The position numbers and the translations under genes were made by a program. Below the pieces are notes generated by a model that saw nothing but the letters and a program-made list of their open reading frames with translations, was not told the origin of the DNA and did no database searches. Positions 53,839 through 61,879 of a stretch of 64,000 bases of DNA are shown here, one piece after another. The DNA lies in assembly GCA_945878575.1 (NCBI GenBank), contig CAMDUB010000002.1, positions 57,426-121,425 of the forward strand, written 5' to 3'. Source of the DNA: Phycisphaera mikurensis NBRC 102666 (lineage in GTDB: Bacteria > Planctomycetota > Phycisphaerae > Phycisphaerales > SM1A02). Numbering within the stretch: position 1 is the first letter of the stretch; every line of letters starts with the position of its first letter.

Positions 53839-56754
53839 ATGGCAAAACGACCAACAAAGCCTGCAAAGACAGCCACAAACGATGAGCCGGGGGACGCTGC
53901 GCCCGCCGCCAAGGGCAGCTACAAGCTGGTGATCGTGGAAAGTCCCGCCAAAGCGAAGACCATCACCAAGTACCTCGGAGCCGGCTTTCAGGTGGAAGCC
54001 TCCAAGGGGCATATCCGGGACCTGCCGAAGCGTGCCCCCAAGGGTGTCAAGCAGCCGGTGCCGGGCGTTGACCTGGAGCACGACTTTGAGCCAACCTATG
54101 AAGTGAGCGACGACCGCCGCGCGCAAGTGACGGCACTGAAGAAGCTCGCCAAGAATGCCAGCGAGATCTGGTTCGCAACCGACTTGGACCGCGAAGGCGA
54201 AGCGATCGCTTGGCACTTGGCGGAACTCTTGGGCGTGGATCCATTGAAGGCGAAGCGCGTGGAGTTTGATGAGATCACCCGCGGCGCGATTCTCAAGGCG
54301 TTCGAGGCGCCCCGGCCGATCGATATCAACCGTGTGAACGCGCAACAAGCGCGGCGCATTCTGGATCGCATCGTGGGCTACATGGTGAGTCCAGTGCTCT
54401 GGAAGAAGGTGGCTGGCGGACTTAGCGCGGGGCGCGTGCAGAGCGTTGCGCTGCGACTCATTGTTGATCGCGAGCGCGAGATTCGTGCATTCCAACCGGA
54501 TGAGTACTGGAAGGTTGAGGCTGCCATGACGCCGGACGCGGCCAAGGGCACAGCGATGGCGAAAGACTGGAGCGCATTCATGGCGCGCCGTGATGAACGC
54601 AACAAGGCGCCCACCAAGAAGGAACAGGCGCATTGGCTTGCAGAGCGCAGCGGCATCGAGTGCGAACTGGTGCAAGTGGCGGGCAAGGAATTTGATCTGG
54701 GACGCGAAGTTCCCAAGTATGAGGATCTGGCGGATTTCAGTTCGAAAAAGCCTGCTATTGCCATTCCCGACTGGGTGATGCGCAAAAAGGAAGAAGATAA
54801 GAAGACCAAGACTCCCCTGCCCCAAGAACTGCGCTGGTACGGACCGGGCGATGAATTGGTGACGCGCGTGCGGACCGTGGCAGAAGCGGTTGGCCTGGAG
54901 AGCATCACGGTTGACCTGCGCGAAGACGCGGAAGCTGTGGGGTTTGCGCGTTGGCAACGAACAGTCCGCGGCACCATTGGCGCTGGCGTTCGTTACCGCG
55001 TGAAGAGCATTGATCGCAGCGGCACCAGCAGCAAGCCGCGGGCGCCGTTCATCACCAGTACGTTGCAATCGAGTGCCAGTTACGCGCTGAGTTTCGGCAC
55101 CGACCGCACCATGCGCGTTGCGCAGATGCTCTATCAAGGCGTGAACGTTCCTGGCGAAGGGCCGGTCGGCCTGATCACCTATATGCGTACCGACTCCACC
55201 GCGTTGTCCGGCGAAGCGCTGGGCACGGTGCGTTCGTTTATCACTGAGAAGTACGGCGCGAAGTATCTGCCTGAGAAGGCGCGCTTCTATGGATCAAGCA
55301 ACAAGAGCGCGCAAGAGGCGCACGAAGCGATTCGTCCAACCAATGTGCGGCGCACGCCGGAGATGTTGCGCGGCGTGATCGATGAGGAGCAGTGGCGCCT
55401 GTACAACCTGATTTGGCAGCGCTTTGTTGCGTGCCAGATGACTGACGCGCAGTACGACTCCACTGCAGTGCTGTTGGAGCGCAGCGATAAGGCGACCGGA
55501 GCCATCTTTAAGGCCAACGGACGCGTGCAGACCTTTGATGGTTACACCGTCACTGGCATTCGTGGCGAAGGCGAAGATCAGGAGTTGCCGGCCATGAAGG
55601 AGGGTCAAGAAATGGCGCCCTTCTGGCTTGATCCACAGCAGAAGTTCACCAGTGCACCGGCTCGTTTCAATGAAGCCAGTTTGGTGCGTGAGCTTGAGAA
55701 GCAAGGAATCGGACGACCGTCAACGTATGCGTCGATCATCAATACGATTGAGGCGCGCAAGTATGTGGAGCAGGTCAGTCGCGCGTTCCATGCCACGGAT
55801 ATTGGAATCGCCGTGTGCGGATTCCTAGAAGAGCCCTTCAAGGATGGCTTCATGGACATTGGCTACACGCGCAAGATTGAAGAGGAATTTGATGAAATTG
55901 CTGAAGGCAAAGAGAAGTGGCAAGAGATGTTGCACCGCTTCTATGTGCCATTCAAGGACGTGGTGGCCGGACTTGCGGCTGCCGATACTGCGCATGTGAA
56001 GGCCGAGGGAACACCGTCGCCGTATGCGTGTCCGTTGTGTGGGCGTCGCTGCGAGTATCGCCTTGGAAAGACCGGCAAATTTCTTTCTTGCAGCGGATAC
56101 CGCGAGCAGATTCCCGTGGAGTTGCCGCCAGCAAAGGTGCCGGCGAAACCAGCGAAGAAGAGCAAGGCATCGACTAAGCCAGCCAAGCCGGTCAAGCCGC
56201 GTAAGGTGAAGACGCAACCAGCGTGCGCGTATGCGGCGCCGGTGAATCGACAAGGCAAGCCACTGCTGCCGGAGAAGGTGGACATCCGCTGCCCGGTGGA
56301 CGGCTCGCCGATGATTCTGCGCACCGGTCGCTTTGGTGACTTCTTGACGAGCGTCAACCGCGAGACTGATTTCATTCTCAATATCGACAAGAAGGGCGGA
56401 CTGAAGTTCCCGTCACCGCCGCCGTATGTGACGGAATTGCCCTGCCCCAAGTGCAGCGCACCGATGAACCTGCGTACCGGCAAGCGCGGGCCGTGGCTTG
56501 GGTGCAGCAAGTTCCCCAAGTGTCGCGGGCGCGAGAGTTGGGCGAAGATCCCGGTGGAGAAACAGCAGGTCTTGGAGAAGGCTTTGGCGATCCATGAAGG
56601 CAATCAGCCGAAGTTTGATATCGCCGCGCTTGACGGCACCCCGCTCAACGAGGGGACGCCCGTAGTGGCGCTGGTCATCCCAGGCGAGGAAGCGAAGTTG
56701 AAGTTCCACGCGGACTGGGATGCAGAGCAGCGGGCATTGGGCGCCACGGGGTGA
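53839..56754 (+). CDS. topA: DNA topoisomerase I
   Basis: This 971-residue type IA topoisomerase relaxes negative supercoils. The Toprim domain has LVIVESPAKAKTITKYLG and the acidic WFATDLDREGEAIAWHLAE. The active-site tyrosine is Y448 in LITYMRTDSTALS, and AHEAIRPTNVRRTP and ERQGIGRPSTYA-like (EKQGIGRPSTYASII) motifs follow. The C-terminus carries three zinc-ribbon-like units: CPLCGRRCEYRLGKTGKFLSC, a ribbon (RCPVDGSPMILRTGRFGDFL) that has lost its second Cys pair, and CPKCSAPMNLRTGKRGPW with GCSKFPKC. A basic Ala-Lys linker lies between the first two. The insert at about 230-340, including an acidic-basic segment, makes it longer than E. coli TopA. Confidence 0.96.
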   Translation: MAKRPTKPAKTATNDEPGDAAPAAKGSYKLVIVESPAKAKTITKYLGAGFQVEASKGHIRDLPKRAPKGVKQPVPGVDLEHDFEPTYEVSDDRRAQVTALKKLAKNASEIWFATDLDREGEAIAWHLAELLGVDPLKAKRVEFDEITRGAILKAFEAPRPIDINRVNAQQARRILDRIVGYMVSPVLWKKVAGGLSAGRVQSVALRLIVDREREIRAFQPDEYWKVEAAMTPDAAKGTAMAKDWSAFMARRDERNKAPTKKEQAHWLAERSGIECELVQVAGKEFDLGREVPKYEDLADFSSKKPAIAIPDWVMRKKEEDKKTKTPLPQELRWYGPGDELVTRVRTVAEAVGLESITVDLREDAEAVGFARWQRTVRGTIGAGVRYRVKSIDRSGTSSKPRAPFITSTLQSSASYALSFGTDRTMRVAQMLYQGVNVPGEGPVGLITYMRTDSTALSGEALGTVRSFITEKYGAKYLPEKARFYGSSNKSAQEAHEAIRPTNVRRTPEMLRGVIDEEQWRLYNLIWQRFVACQMTDAQYDSTAVLLERSDKATGAIFKANGRVQTFDGYTVTGIRGEGEDQELPAMKEGQEMAPFWLDPQQKFTSAPARFNEASLVRELEKQGIGRPSTYASIINTIEARKYVEQVSRAFHATDIGIAVCGFLEEPFKDGFMDIGYTRKIEEEFDEIAEGKEKWQEMLHRFYVPFKDVVAGLAAADTAHVKAEGTPSPYACPLCGRRCEYRLGKTGKFLSCSGYREQIPVELPPAKVPAKPAKKSKASTKPAKPVKPRKVKTQPACAYAAPVNRQGKPLLPEKVDIRCPVDGSPMILRTGRFGDFLTSVNRETDFILNIDKKGGLKFPSPPPYVTELPCPKCSAPMNLRTGKRGPWLGCSKFPKCRGRESWAKIPVEKQQVLEKALAIHEGNQPKFDIAALDGTPLNEGTPVVALVIPGEEAKLKFHADWDAEQRALGATG

Positions 56755-57053
56755 CGCGGCGGAGTCGGGAACCCGAGGTGCCGAGGGTCAAGACCGGGGA
56801 TTTTTGGGGGCTGCACCAGCAGCGATATGGCGTTTCCACGCTGCCAGGGGCGATCCGGGAAATATCTCGGAATTCATCTCCGAAGTCATGATGGGTGGCG
56901 CATTCAGATTGCGTTCATAAGGATGAGAGATTGCTTTGCTGTTCCGGAAGCAACTCACACCCGTCACACGAACCCATTGTGCGGCGAGTGGTTCCCCTTG
57001 GCTGCCGAACCCATCGGAAGCCGAATTCCCTTTCCTGACTGGAGATATTCCAA
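56755..57053. other. Intergenic region upstream of the PEP-CTERM protein gene
   Basis: This 299-bp region follows topA. It contains a small perfect palindrome TCGGGAACCCGA (about 56765-56776) and a T-run (ATTTTT at about 56800), which together are a poor terminator candidate. The right half becomes AT-richer and presumably holds the promoter for the next gene, but no clear -35/-10 pair is seen. TGGAGA upstream of 57054 is the likely ribosome site. Confidence 0.35.
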
Positions 57054-57824
57054 ATGTTGTCAATGACCCGAATGGTTGCTTCGTGCACGGTTACGTCGAT
57101 TGTCTTTGCTAGCACGGCTTCGGCCGCGGTGGTGTTTGACAATCTTGCAAACAGATCTACCAATATTTATTCTGTAAGCGGGACCTCTAATGTGACCTGG
57201 TACGCCGTATATGCGGACAACGCGAGCAATCTGGCGACGCTTGATCTCAATCAATTGAAGGTCGCTGTTTACAAAAGCGCCGGATTTGCTGGATGCACCC
57301 TCAACGCGTTTGTTGCGACCGCCAATGGAACCGATTTGGCGAGCGCCTATCCAACCCTCGTCGCCCCTGGTTCGACCGCGCCCGCATACACAAGTATCGG
57401 AACGATCTCGCTAAGCGCAAATGGTGGTGCGAGTGCTGTGGCCTCCACCGCAACGTTCGGTGACGGCGTGACCACCAAGGCCAGCATTGCCCTCAATAAC
57501 TCTTGGAGCACCCACGGCTGCTTCTTCGTCGGCTTCCAGTTTGTCGGTAACTCTGCAACTGCATCCCTACGAGCCGCGCTGTACCGAAGCACCGGAACAA
57601 CTGCGGGATCTGCCACGACAACGGTAGGCGCCATTGACAATGCGTTCTGGTCGTCGGCATCGTCGGTAACTGGTACTGTAAGCGGTCCCTCCGGTTTCAC
57701 GGCTTCTACGACATCCTCCAATGTGGGCTGCCTTTCGGTCGCTGGCAACCTCGTCCCAGCCCCGGGCGCGCTTGCGGTGCTTGGAGTCGCTGGCCTGATC
57801 GGCGCACGCCGCCGCCGGCACTAA
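57054..57824 (+). CDS. PEP-CTERM (VPAPGA-type) secreted surface protein
   Basis: This 256-residue protein has a signal peptide (1-24, ending STASA), a Ser-, Thr-, Ala-rich beta domain and a C-terminal sorting signal of the PEP-CTERM type: VPAPGALAVLGVAGLIGARR followed by a short basic end. Such signals are recognised by an exosortase, which cuts and probably anchors the protein on the cell surface. Four cysteines in the mature part could form disulfides. Ligand or substrate is unknown. The AT-richer, Ala/Ser/Thr-heavy codon use differs from neighbouring housekeeping genes. A strong terminator follows. No exosortase gene is present in the window. Confidence 0.85.
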   Translation: MLSMTRMVASCTVTSIVFASTASAAVVFDNLANRSTNIYSVSGTSNVTWYAVYADNASNLATLDLNQLKVAVYKSAGFAGCTLNAFVATANGTDLASAYPTLVAPGSTAPAYTSIGTISLSANGGASAVASTATFGDGVTTKASIALNNSWSTHGCFFVGFQFVGNSATASLRAALYRSTGTTAGSATTTVGAIDNAFWSSASSVTGTVSGPSGFTASTTSSNVGCLSVAGNLVPAPGALAVLGVAGLIGARRRRH

Positions 57825-57829
57825 ACAGA

Positions 57830-57869
57830 AACTCCCGAGCCGTCGATTGACGGCTCGGGAGTTCTTTTA
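57830..57869. terminator. Bidirectional terminator between convergent genes
   Basis: A perfect 15-pair stem (57830-57844 with 57849-57863, loop GATT) is followed by CTTTTAT on the plus strand and by TTTCTGTTT on the minus strand. It ends both the PEP-CTERM gene and the convergent symporter gene. Confidence 0.9.
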
Positions 57870-57893
57870 TGAGGGACAGGGGTGAATGATAAC

Positions 57894-59204
57894 TTATCCA
57901 GGCAGGGATTTGGAGCGGTTGGGATAGGCGACCAGAATGATCGCAAAGCAACCGATCGCCATCCACATGGGGACGGTGAACAACTTGGCGTAGTCCATCG
58001 TGCCGCTTGCACTTGCCCAATTTCCGACGATGTTCGCCGCAACAATGCTGCCGACAATCGTTCCGATACCGACGATCACCAGATTGAACAAGCTCTGCGC
58101 CGTGGCACGAATGTCCCCGGTGGTGTTCTCGTCAACAATCATGAACGCCACAAAGATGAAGCAGCCGAAGCACAGGCCGTGCAGCGCAATGCCCGCCATC
58201 ACGAACGGCAAGGTTGGCATGAACGCCCACAGAGCCATGCGCAGCGCATAGGCAGCCAGTCCGATCAACAAGAGATGCTTCCGCGTGAACCACTTGGTGA
58301 GGAACGGCATCATGGCAAGCACCAAGATCTCAGTCATTTGGCCGATGGTCATCAAGCCACCACCAACGCCGAACACCTCGCTGATGGTCTTCTCAAATGC
58401 GCCCTTCTCCACAATGGATGCCTGAACGCTGCCAATGAATGCATCCGCCTGCACAAAGTAGAACTGGTGAATGATGCTCACCGGCACTGCAATCAGAAAG
58501 AGCAGCACCAGCGGCATCTTGGCAACCTCGCCAAATGCCTCAAGCCATGCCGTGTTCTGCTTGGCATTCCGCGAAGGCGGCGTGTTGGGAAGGATGAAGC
58601 AATACAGGCCCATCAGTACGCCAAGACCCGCACTGATCTGGAACGCCACCGCGCGTCCGGCATTCTGAGCAGCGGTCACGTCATCAGCACTCACGCCCAC
58701 CGGCGTGTGGTAACGGAACAAAATCTGACCAACTGTGATGCCCACCGCGATCCAACCAACCGTGCCCCAAACGCGGATCGGGCCAAAGTCCGTGTCGCGG
58801 TTCGGAATGTGTGCGAACGCCAGCGAGTTGGTCAAGGCCATGGTCGGCGCGTACACCAATCCGTACAAGGCAGAGAGCGCGAGGAAGTAGTTGAACTCGC
58901 CGGTCATTCCCATAAGGAAAACTAACAACGCGCCCAACAAGTGACTCACGCCCAAGATCTTCTGGGTGGCGAAGGTGCGGTCGGCAAGCTGTCCCGCAAG
59001 GAACGGGCCAAAGATCGCGCCGAGGGCGCCGGCGGAGAAGCAGTATCCAATCTGCTCTCCGGTGAACTTCAAGTGTCCAGAAAGGAACGAGTAAAGAATC
59101 GGAAGCCATGCGCCCCAGATCGCGTATTGCAGAAACATCATCAGCGATAGACGCGTCCGAAGGTAGGGGATGCTGCTGCCGGGGGCGGTAATGGTTGAAT
59201 TCAT
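57894..59204 (-). CDS. MFS transporter, nucleoside:H+ symporter (NupG/XapB) type
   Basis: This 436-residue protein has about twelve membrane helices. The N-terminus SLMMFLQYAIWGAWLPILYS and the following FTGEQIGYCFSAGALGAIFG, together with FGPIRVWGTVGWIAVG and a C-terminal half rich in Gly-Ile-Val helices, are typical of the Nuc_H_symport family. Members import nucleosides with protons. The loop between the halves is short. The start codon lies 74 bases from ispG on the opposite strand. Substrate specificity cannot be deduced; planctomycetes often carry several paralogues, some linked to sugar use. Confidence 0.85.
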   Translation of the reverse strand: MNSTITAPGSSIPYLRTRLSLMMFLQYAIWGAWLPILYSFLSGHLKFTGEQIGYCFSAGALGAIFGPFLAGQLADRTFATQKILGVSHLLGALLVFLMGMTGEFNYFLALSALYGLVYAPTMALTNSLAFAHIPNRDTDFGPIRVWGTVGWIAVGITVGQILFRYHTPVGVSADDVTAAQNAGRAVAFQISAGLGVLMGLYCFILPNTPPSRNAKQNTAWLEAFGEVAKMPLVLLFLIAVPVSIIHQFYFVQADAFIGSVQASIVEKGAFEKTISEVFGVGGGLMTIGQMTEILVLAMMPFLTKWFTRKHLLLIGLAAYALRMALWAFMPTLPFVMAGIALHGLCFGCFIFVAFMIVDENTTGDIRATAQSLFNLVIVGIGTIVGSIVAANIVGNWASASGTMDYAKLFTVPMWMAIGCFAIILVAYPNRSKSLPG

Positions 59205-59278
59205 GAACGCGGATCATAACTATGCCCTCCGCGGAATGTCAGGCGGGTTCACGCATACGTGGATACACTCCCCCACCT

Positions 59279-60532
59279 ATGCAGGACCGCAGAAAAACAC
59301 GCAAGGTGGCAATCGGCGACGACCGCGTCGGACGCTTATTCATTGGCGGCGACTCTCCGATCTTGGTGCAGACCATGACCGCCGGCTACACCTATGACAT
59401 CGATGCATGCGTAGCGGAAATCGAGCGCTACCGGCTCGCCGGCGCCGATGTGGTGCGCGTTGCCGTCCCAGAGCGCAAGGACACGGACGCCCTGCGCGAG
59501 ATCATCAAGCAGGTGCAGATACCGATCGTTGCGGATGTGCACTTCCACTTCCAGCGCGCACTCGAGGCTGTTGAGGCCGGGGTCCACAAGATCCGCCTCA
59601 ATCCAGGCAACATCTCTGACCGCGACCAGGTCAATCAAGTCATTGACGCGTGCAAGGAACGCAAGATCCCCATCCGCATCGGCGTCAACGAGGGCTCAAT
59701 CATTGAGCGCAAGGACAAGCAGAAGCGCATGGAAGAGCTGGGCAAGTACTTCGCGGGACACAAGTCCGGCCACTTGCTCGCACTGATGATCGCCAAGCTT
59801 GAGGAATACGTGGAGATCTTTGAGGCGCGCGATTTCCATGACGTGGTGATCAGCGCCAAGAGCATGGATCCTGCACTGGTGATTGACGTTTATACGGAAA
59901 TCGCTGCGCGCTTTGATTACCCACTGCACTTGGGCGTGACCCACGCCGGACCCAAGTCCACCGGCGCCATTCGTTCGGTTGCTGCGCTCAGCACGCTGAT
60001 CGCTAACGGTATCGGCGACACGCTCCGCATCAGTTACGCCAGCGACCACGTCGATGAGGTGAAGGACGGCCTGGAAATCCTGTATTGCTTGGGTAAACGC
60101 CCACGCAAGGGCATCGAACTGATCGCCTGCCCAACCTGCGGACGCATCCAAGTGGACCTCTTCACACTGGTCAAGGAAGTGGAAGAGAAGCTCTCCACGC
60201 AGATCACCCTTCCGCTCAAAGTGGCCGTCATGGGCTGCATCGTGAACGGCCCCGGCGAAGCTGAAGGCGCTGACGTTGCAGTGTTCGCTGGCGATCGCCG
60301 CGGCATCATCTATGTTCAAGGCCAGCGCGTTGCCAACGTTCCTGAGAACGAAATCATGGAGCGCCTCCTCAAGGAGTGCTTGGAGTTTGAAGCCAAGGTC
60401 AAGCGCGGCGAAGCCAAGCTCGGCGAGAAGATGGTGGAGATTGTGCCACCAGATCCGATCGGCGAACTTGGTTCCGGCAAGGCCAAGATCATGGCTGGTC
60501 AAGTAGAACAAATCACCGTGCGTGCCACCTAA
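59279..60532 (+). CDS. ispG: 4-Hydroxy-3-methylbut-2-enyl diphosphate synthase (IspG/GcpE)
   Basis: This 417-residue iron-sulfur enzyme of the MEP pathway converts methylerythritol cyclodiphosphate to HMBPP. The TIM-barrel part has VQTMTAGYTYDIDACVAEIE, PIVADVHFHFQRALEA and KIRLNPGNI. The C-terminal reductase part carries the [4Fe-4S] ligands C284 and C287 (IACPTCGRIQ) and C320 (VMGCIVNGPGEAEGAD) with the catalytic-site Glu327. The size fits the short bacterial form. ATG at 59279 was chosen because upstream codons are not conserved. It supplies isoprenoids, including the dimethylallyl donor used by MiaA. Confidence 0.95.
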   Translation: MQDRRKTRKVAIGDDRVGRLFIGGDSPILVQTMTAGYTYDIDACVAEIERYRLAGADVVRVAVPERKDTDALREIIKQVQIPIVADVHFHFQRALEAVEAGVHKIRLNPGNISDRDQVNQVIDACKERKIPIRIGVNEGSIIERKDKQKRMEELGKYFAGHKSGHLLALMIAKLEEYVEIFEARDFHDVVISAKSMDPALVIDVYTEIAARFDYPLHLGVTHAGPKSTGAIRSVAALSTLIANGIGDTLRISYASDHVDEVKDGLEILYCLGKRPRKGIELIACPTCGRIQVDLFTLVKEVEEKLSTQITLPLKVAVMGCIVNGPGEAEGADVAVFAGDRRGIIYVQGQRVANVPENEIMERLLKECLEFEAKVKRGEAKLGEKMVEIVPPDPIGELGSGKAKIMAGQVEQITVRAT

Positions 60533-60574
60533 ACAGCAGCAGCATGGAGCGCATCAGTGCGCAGACAACTCATT

Positions 60575-60661
60575 GGTGGGGTGGCTGAGCGGTTGAAGGC
60601 ACTCGACTTGAAATCGAGCAGACCCGCGAGGGTCTCAGGGGTTCGAATCCTCTCCCCACCG
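60575..60661 (+). tRNA. tRNA-Ser (anticodon TGA)
   Basis: This 87-nt class II tRNA has acceptor GGTGGGG/CCCCACC, anticodon stem CTCGA/TCGAG with loop CTTGAAA (anticodon TGA), a long variable arm (GACCC-GCGA-GGGTC) and T arm AGGGG-TTCGAAT-CCTCT. The discriminator is G. CCA is not encoded. Confidence 0.95.
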
Positions 60662-60732
60662 CTTGCACAACAGGCGAGCGCATGACGCGCTCGGGCGCAC
60701 TGATCAGACGGATCGTGCGTCATTGCAAGCAA

Positions 60733-61875
60733 TCATTTCGCCGCAGGGGCCGCGCCGGCTGCGCTTGTATCCGCCGGTACGCGCTCAACTTCAATGGGCG
60801 ACTCGCCACGCATGATGTTGTCCCAGGCGTTCGATTCAATCAGACTTCCGATGAACCGGTCATAGCCACGCTCGAAGCGTTCGTAGTCTTCATCCAGGTA
60901 GACCAAGACCAGCCAGATGCCGGACTTGGAGCTGAGCGCCAAACGCCGGGCGCGCTCGTCGGGAAGCGCGTCCGATGACTTGATTCGACTCGGAATAGCA
61001 CCAGAAACCGCATCGGCAAGCATCGCTTCCAGACCAGCGCGGTAGCGCCCGCCCTCGCCGTCACGCATGTAATGCACCAAGGCCCACACCTGCGCGTAGT
61101 AGGCCAACTGCGCATCGCGACTGGTTTCCAGAAATGATTGCGGTGACCCCTCAAGTACCTCGCGCAATGTTGCCAAGCGCGACTTCCGGGCTGCCGTGCG
61201 CAATTCTGCGTAACGCTCCGGATTCCGCCACGGCAGGAAGACCGGTTCGGCCGCACCAGCGGGCTGACGGAATCCTTCCATGTAGCAAGCGACGCCTTCC
61301 TCAATCCACACCGGTAGCGAATAGCGGAACGTGGTTTGCGAATACTGATGCCAGCCCTCATGAGCGGCAATCGCCAACGTGTCACGCGGACCAATGTCGT
61401 AGAGCACGGCCTCGCCGCCCGATGTGAAACCGCCCCGCCCCATCTTTAGGTACGGACCCGCTTCGGATCCGAGCCGATGTTCCGTGTAACGCGACCACTC
61501 CTCGCGCGTGCCGAAGACACACGCTTCCAAGCGACGCGGTGGCGCAGGCAATGCCACCAGACCGTTCCGGTAGTTGCGCAACGCTGCCTCGTAGAAGGCC
61601 GGCAACGCCCCCGTGAAGTTGGCGCTGCGAAGTGAAGACTTGATCGTCCAACTGCGCGTATCAATCTCGATGCCCTCAACCGAGTTCCAACGCCATTCGC
61701 GCGTGGAGACAATCGGGCTGGTGACCAGCGATGCCGGCAGTGATCCGCGTGCAGCACCGGGCGCGGTGGCGGTTGAACTCTTCGTCGATCCACCGCTCCC
61801 TTGGCAACCCGTTGCCACCAATACGCCCATGCAGGCGAGGTTGGCAAGCACACGGATGAAACGCGTGGGTCTCAT
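60733..61875 (-). CDS. Lipoprotein with HExxH peptidase motif (DUF1570-like)
   Basis: This 380-residue protein has a lipoprotein signal (MGVLVATGC, Cys24). The domain shows a metallopeptidase-like motif IAAHEGWHQYSQ (H172, E173, H176) and a downstream WIEEGVACYMEG that could give the third zinc ligand, as in gluzincin-type families and DUF1570. This suggests an exported zinc protease or a structural relative. Substrate is unknown. The start (ATG 61875) lies four bases after the valS stop on the same strand, so it is in one transcript with valS, an unexpected pairing. The C-terminal 15 residues are Ala-rich. Confidence 0.75.
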   Translation of the reverse strand: MRPTRFIRVLANLACMGVLVATGCQGSGGSTKSSTATAPGAARGSLPASLVTSPIVSTREWRWNSVEGIEIDTRSWTIKSSLRSANFTGALPAFYEAALRNYRNGLVALPAPPRRLEACVFGTREEWSRYTEHRLGSEAGPYLKMGRGGFTSGGEAVLYDIGPRDTLAIAAHEGWHQYSQTTFRYSLPVWIEEGVACYMEGFRQPAGAAEPVFLPWRNPERYAELRTAARKSRLATLREVLEGSPQSFLETSRDAQLAYYAQVWALVHYMRDGEGGRYRAGLEAMLADAVSGAIPSRIKSSDALPDERARRLALSSKSGIWLVLVYLDEDYERFERGYDRFIGSLIESNAWDNIMRGESPIEVERVPADTSAAGAAPAAK

Positions 61876-61879
61876 GTCA

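Noticed and set aside
53734..55137. Open frame of 467 codons antisense to topA
   Set aside because: Same-codon shadow of a highly conserved gene; composition is His- and Arg-rich with no family pattern.
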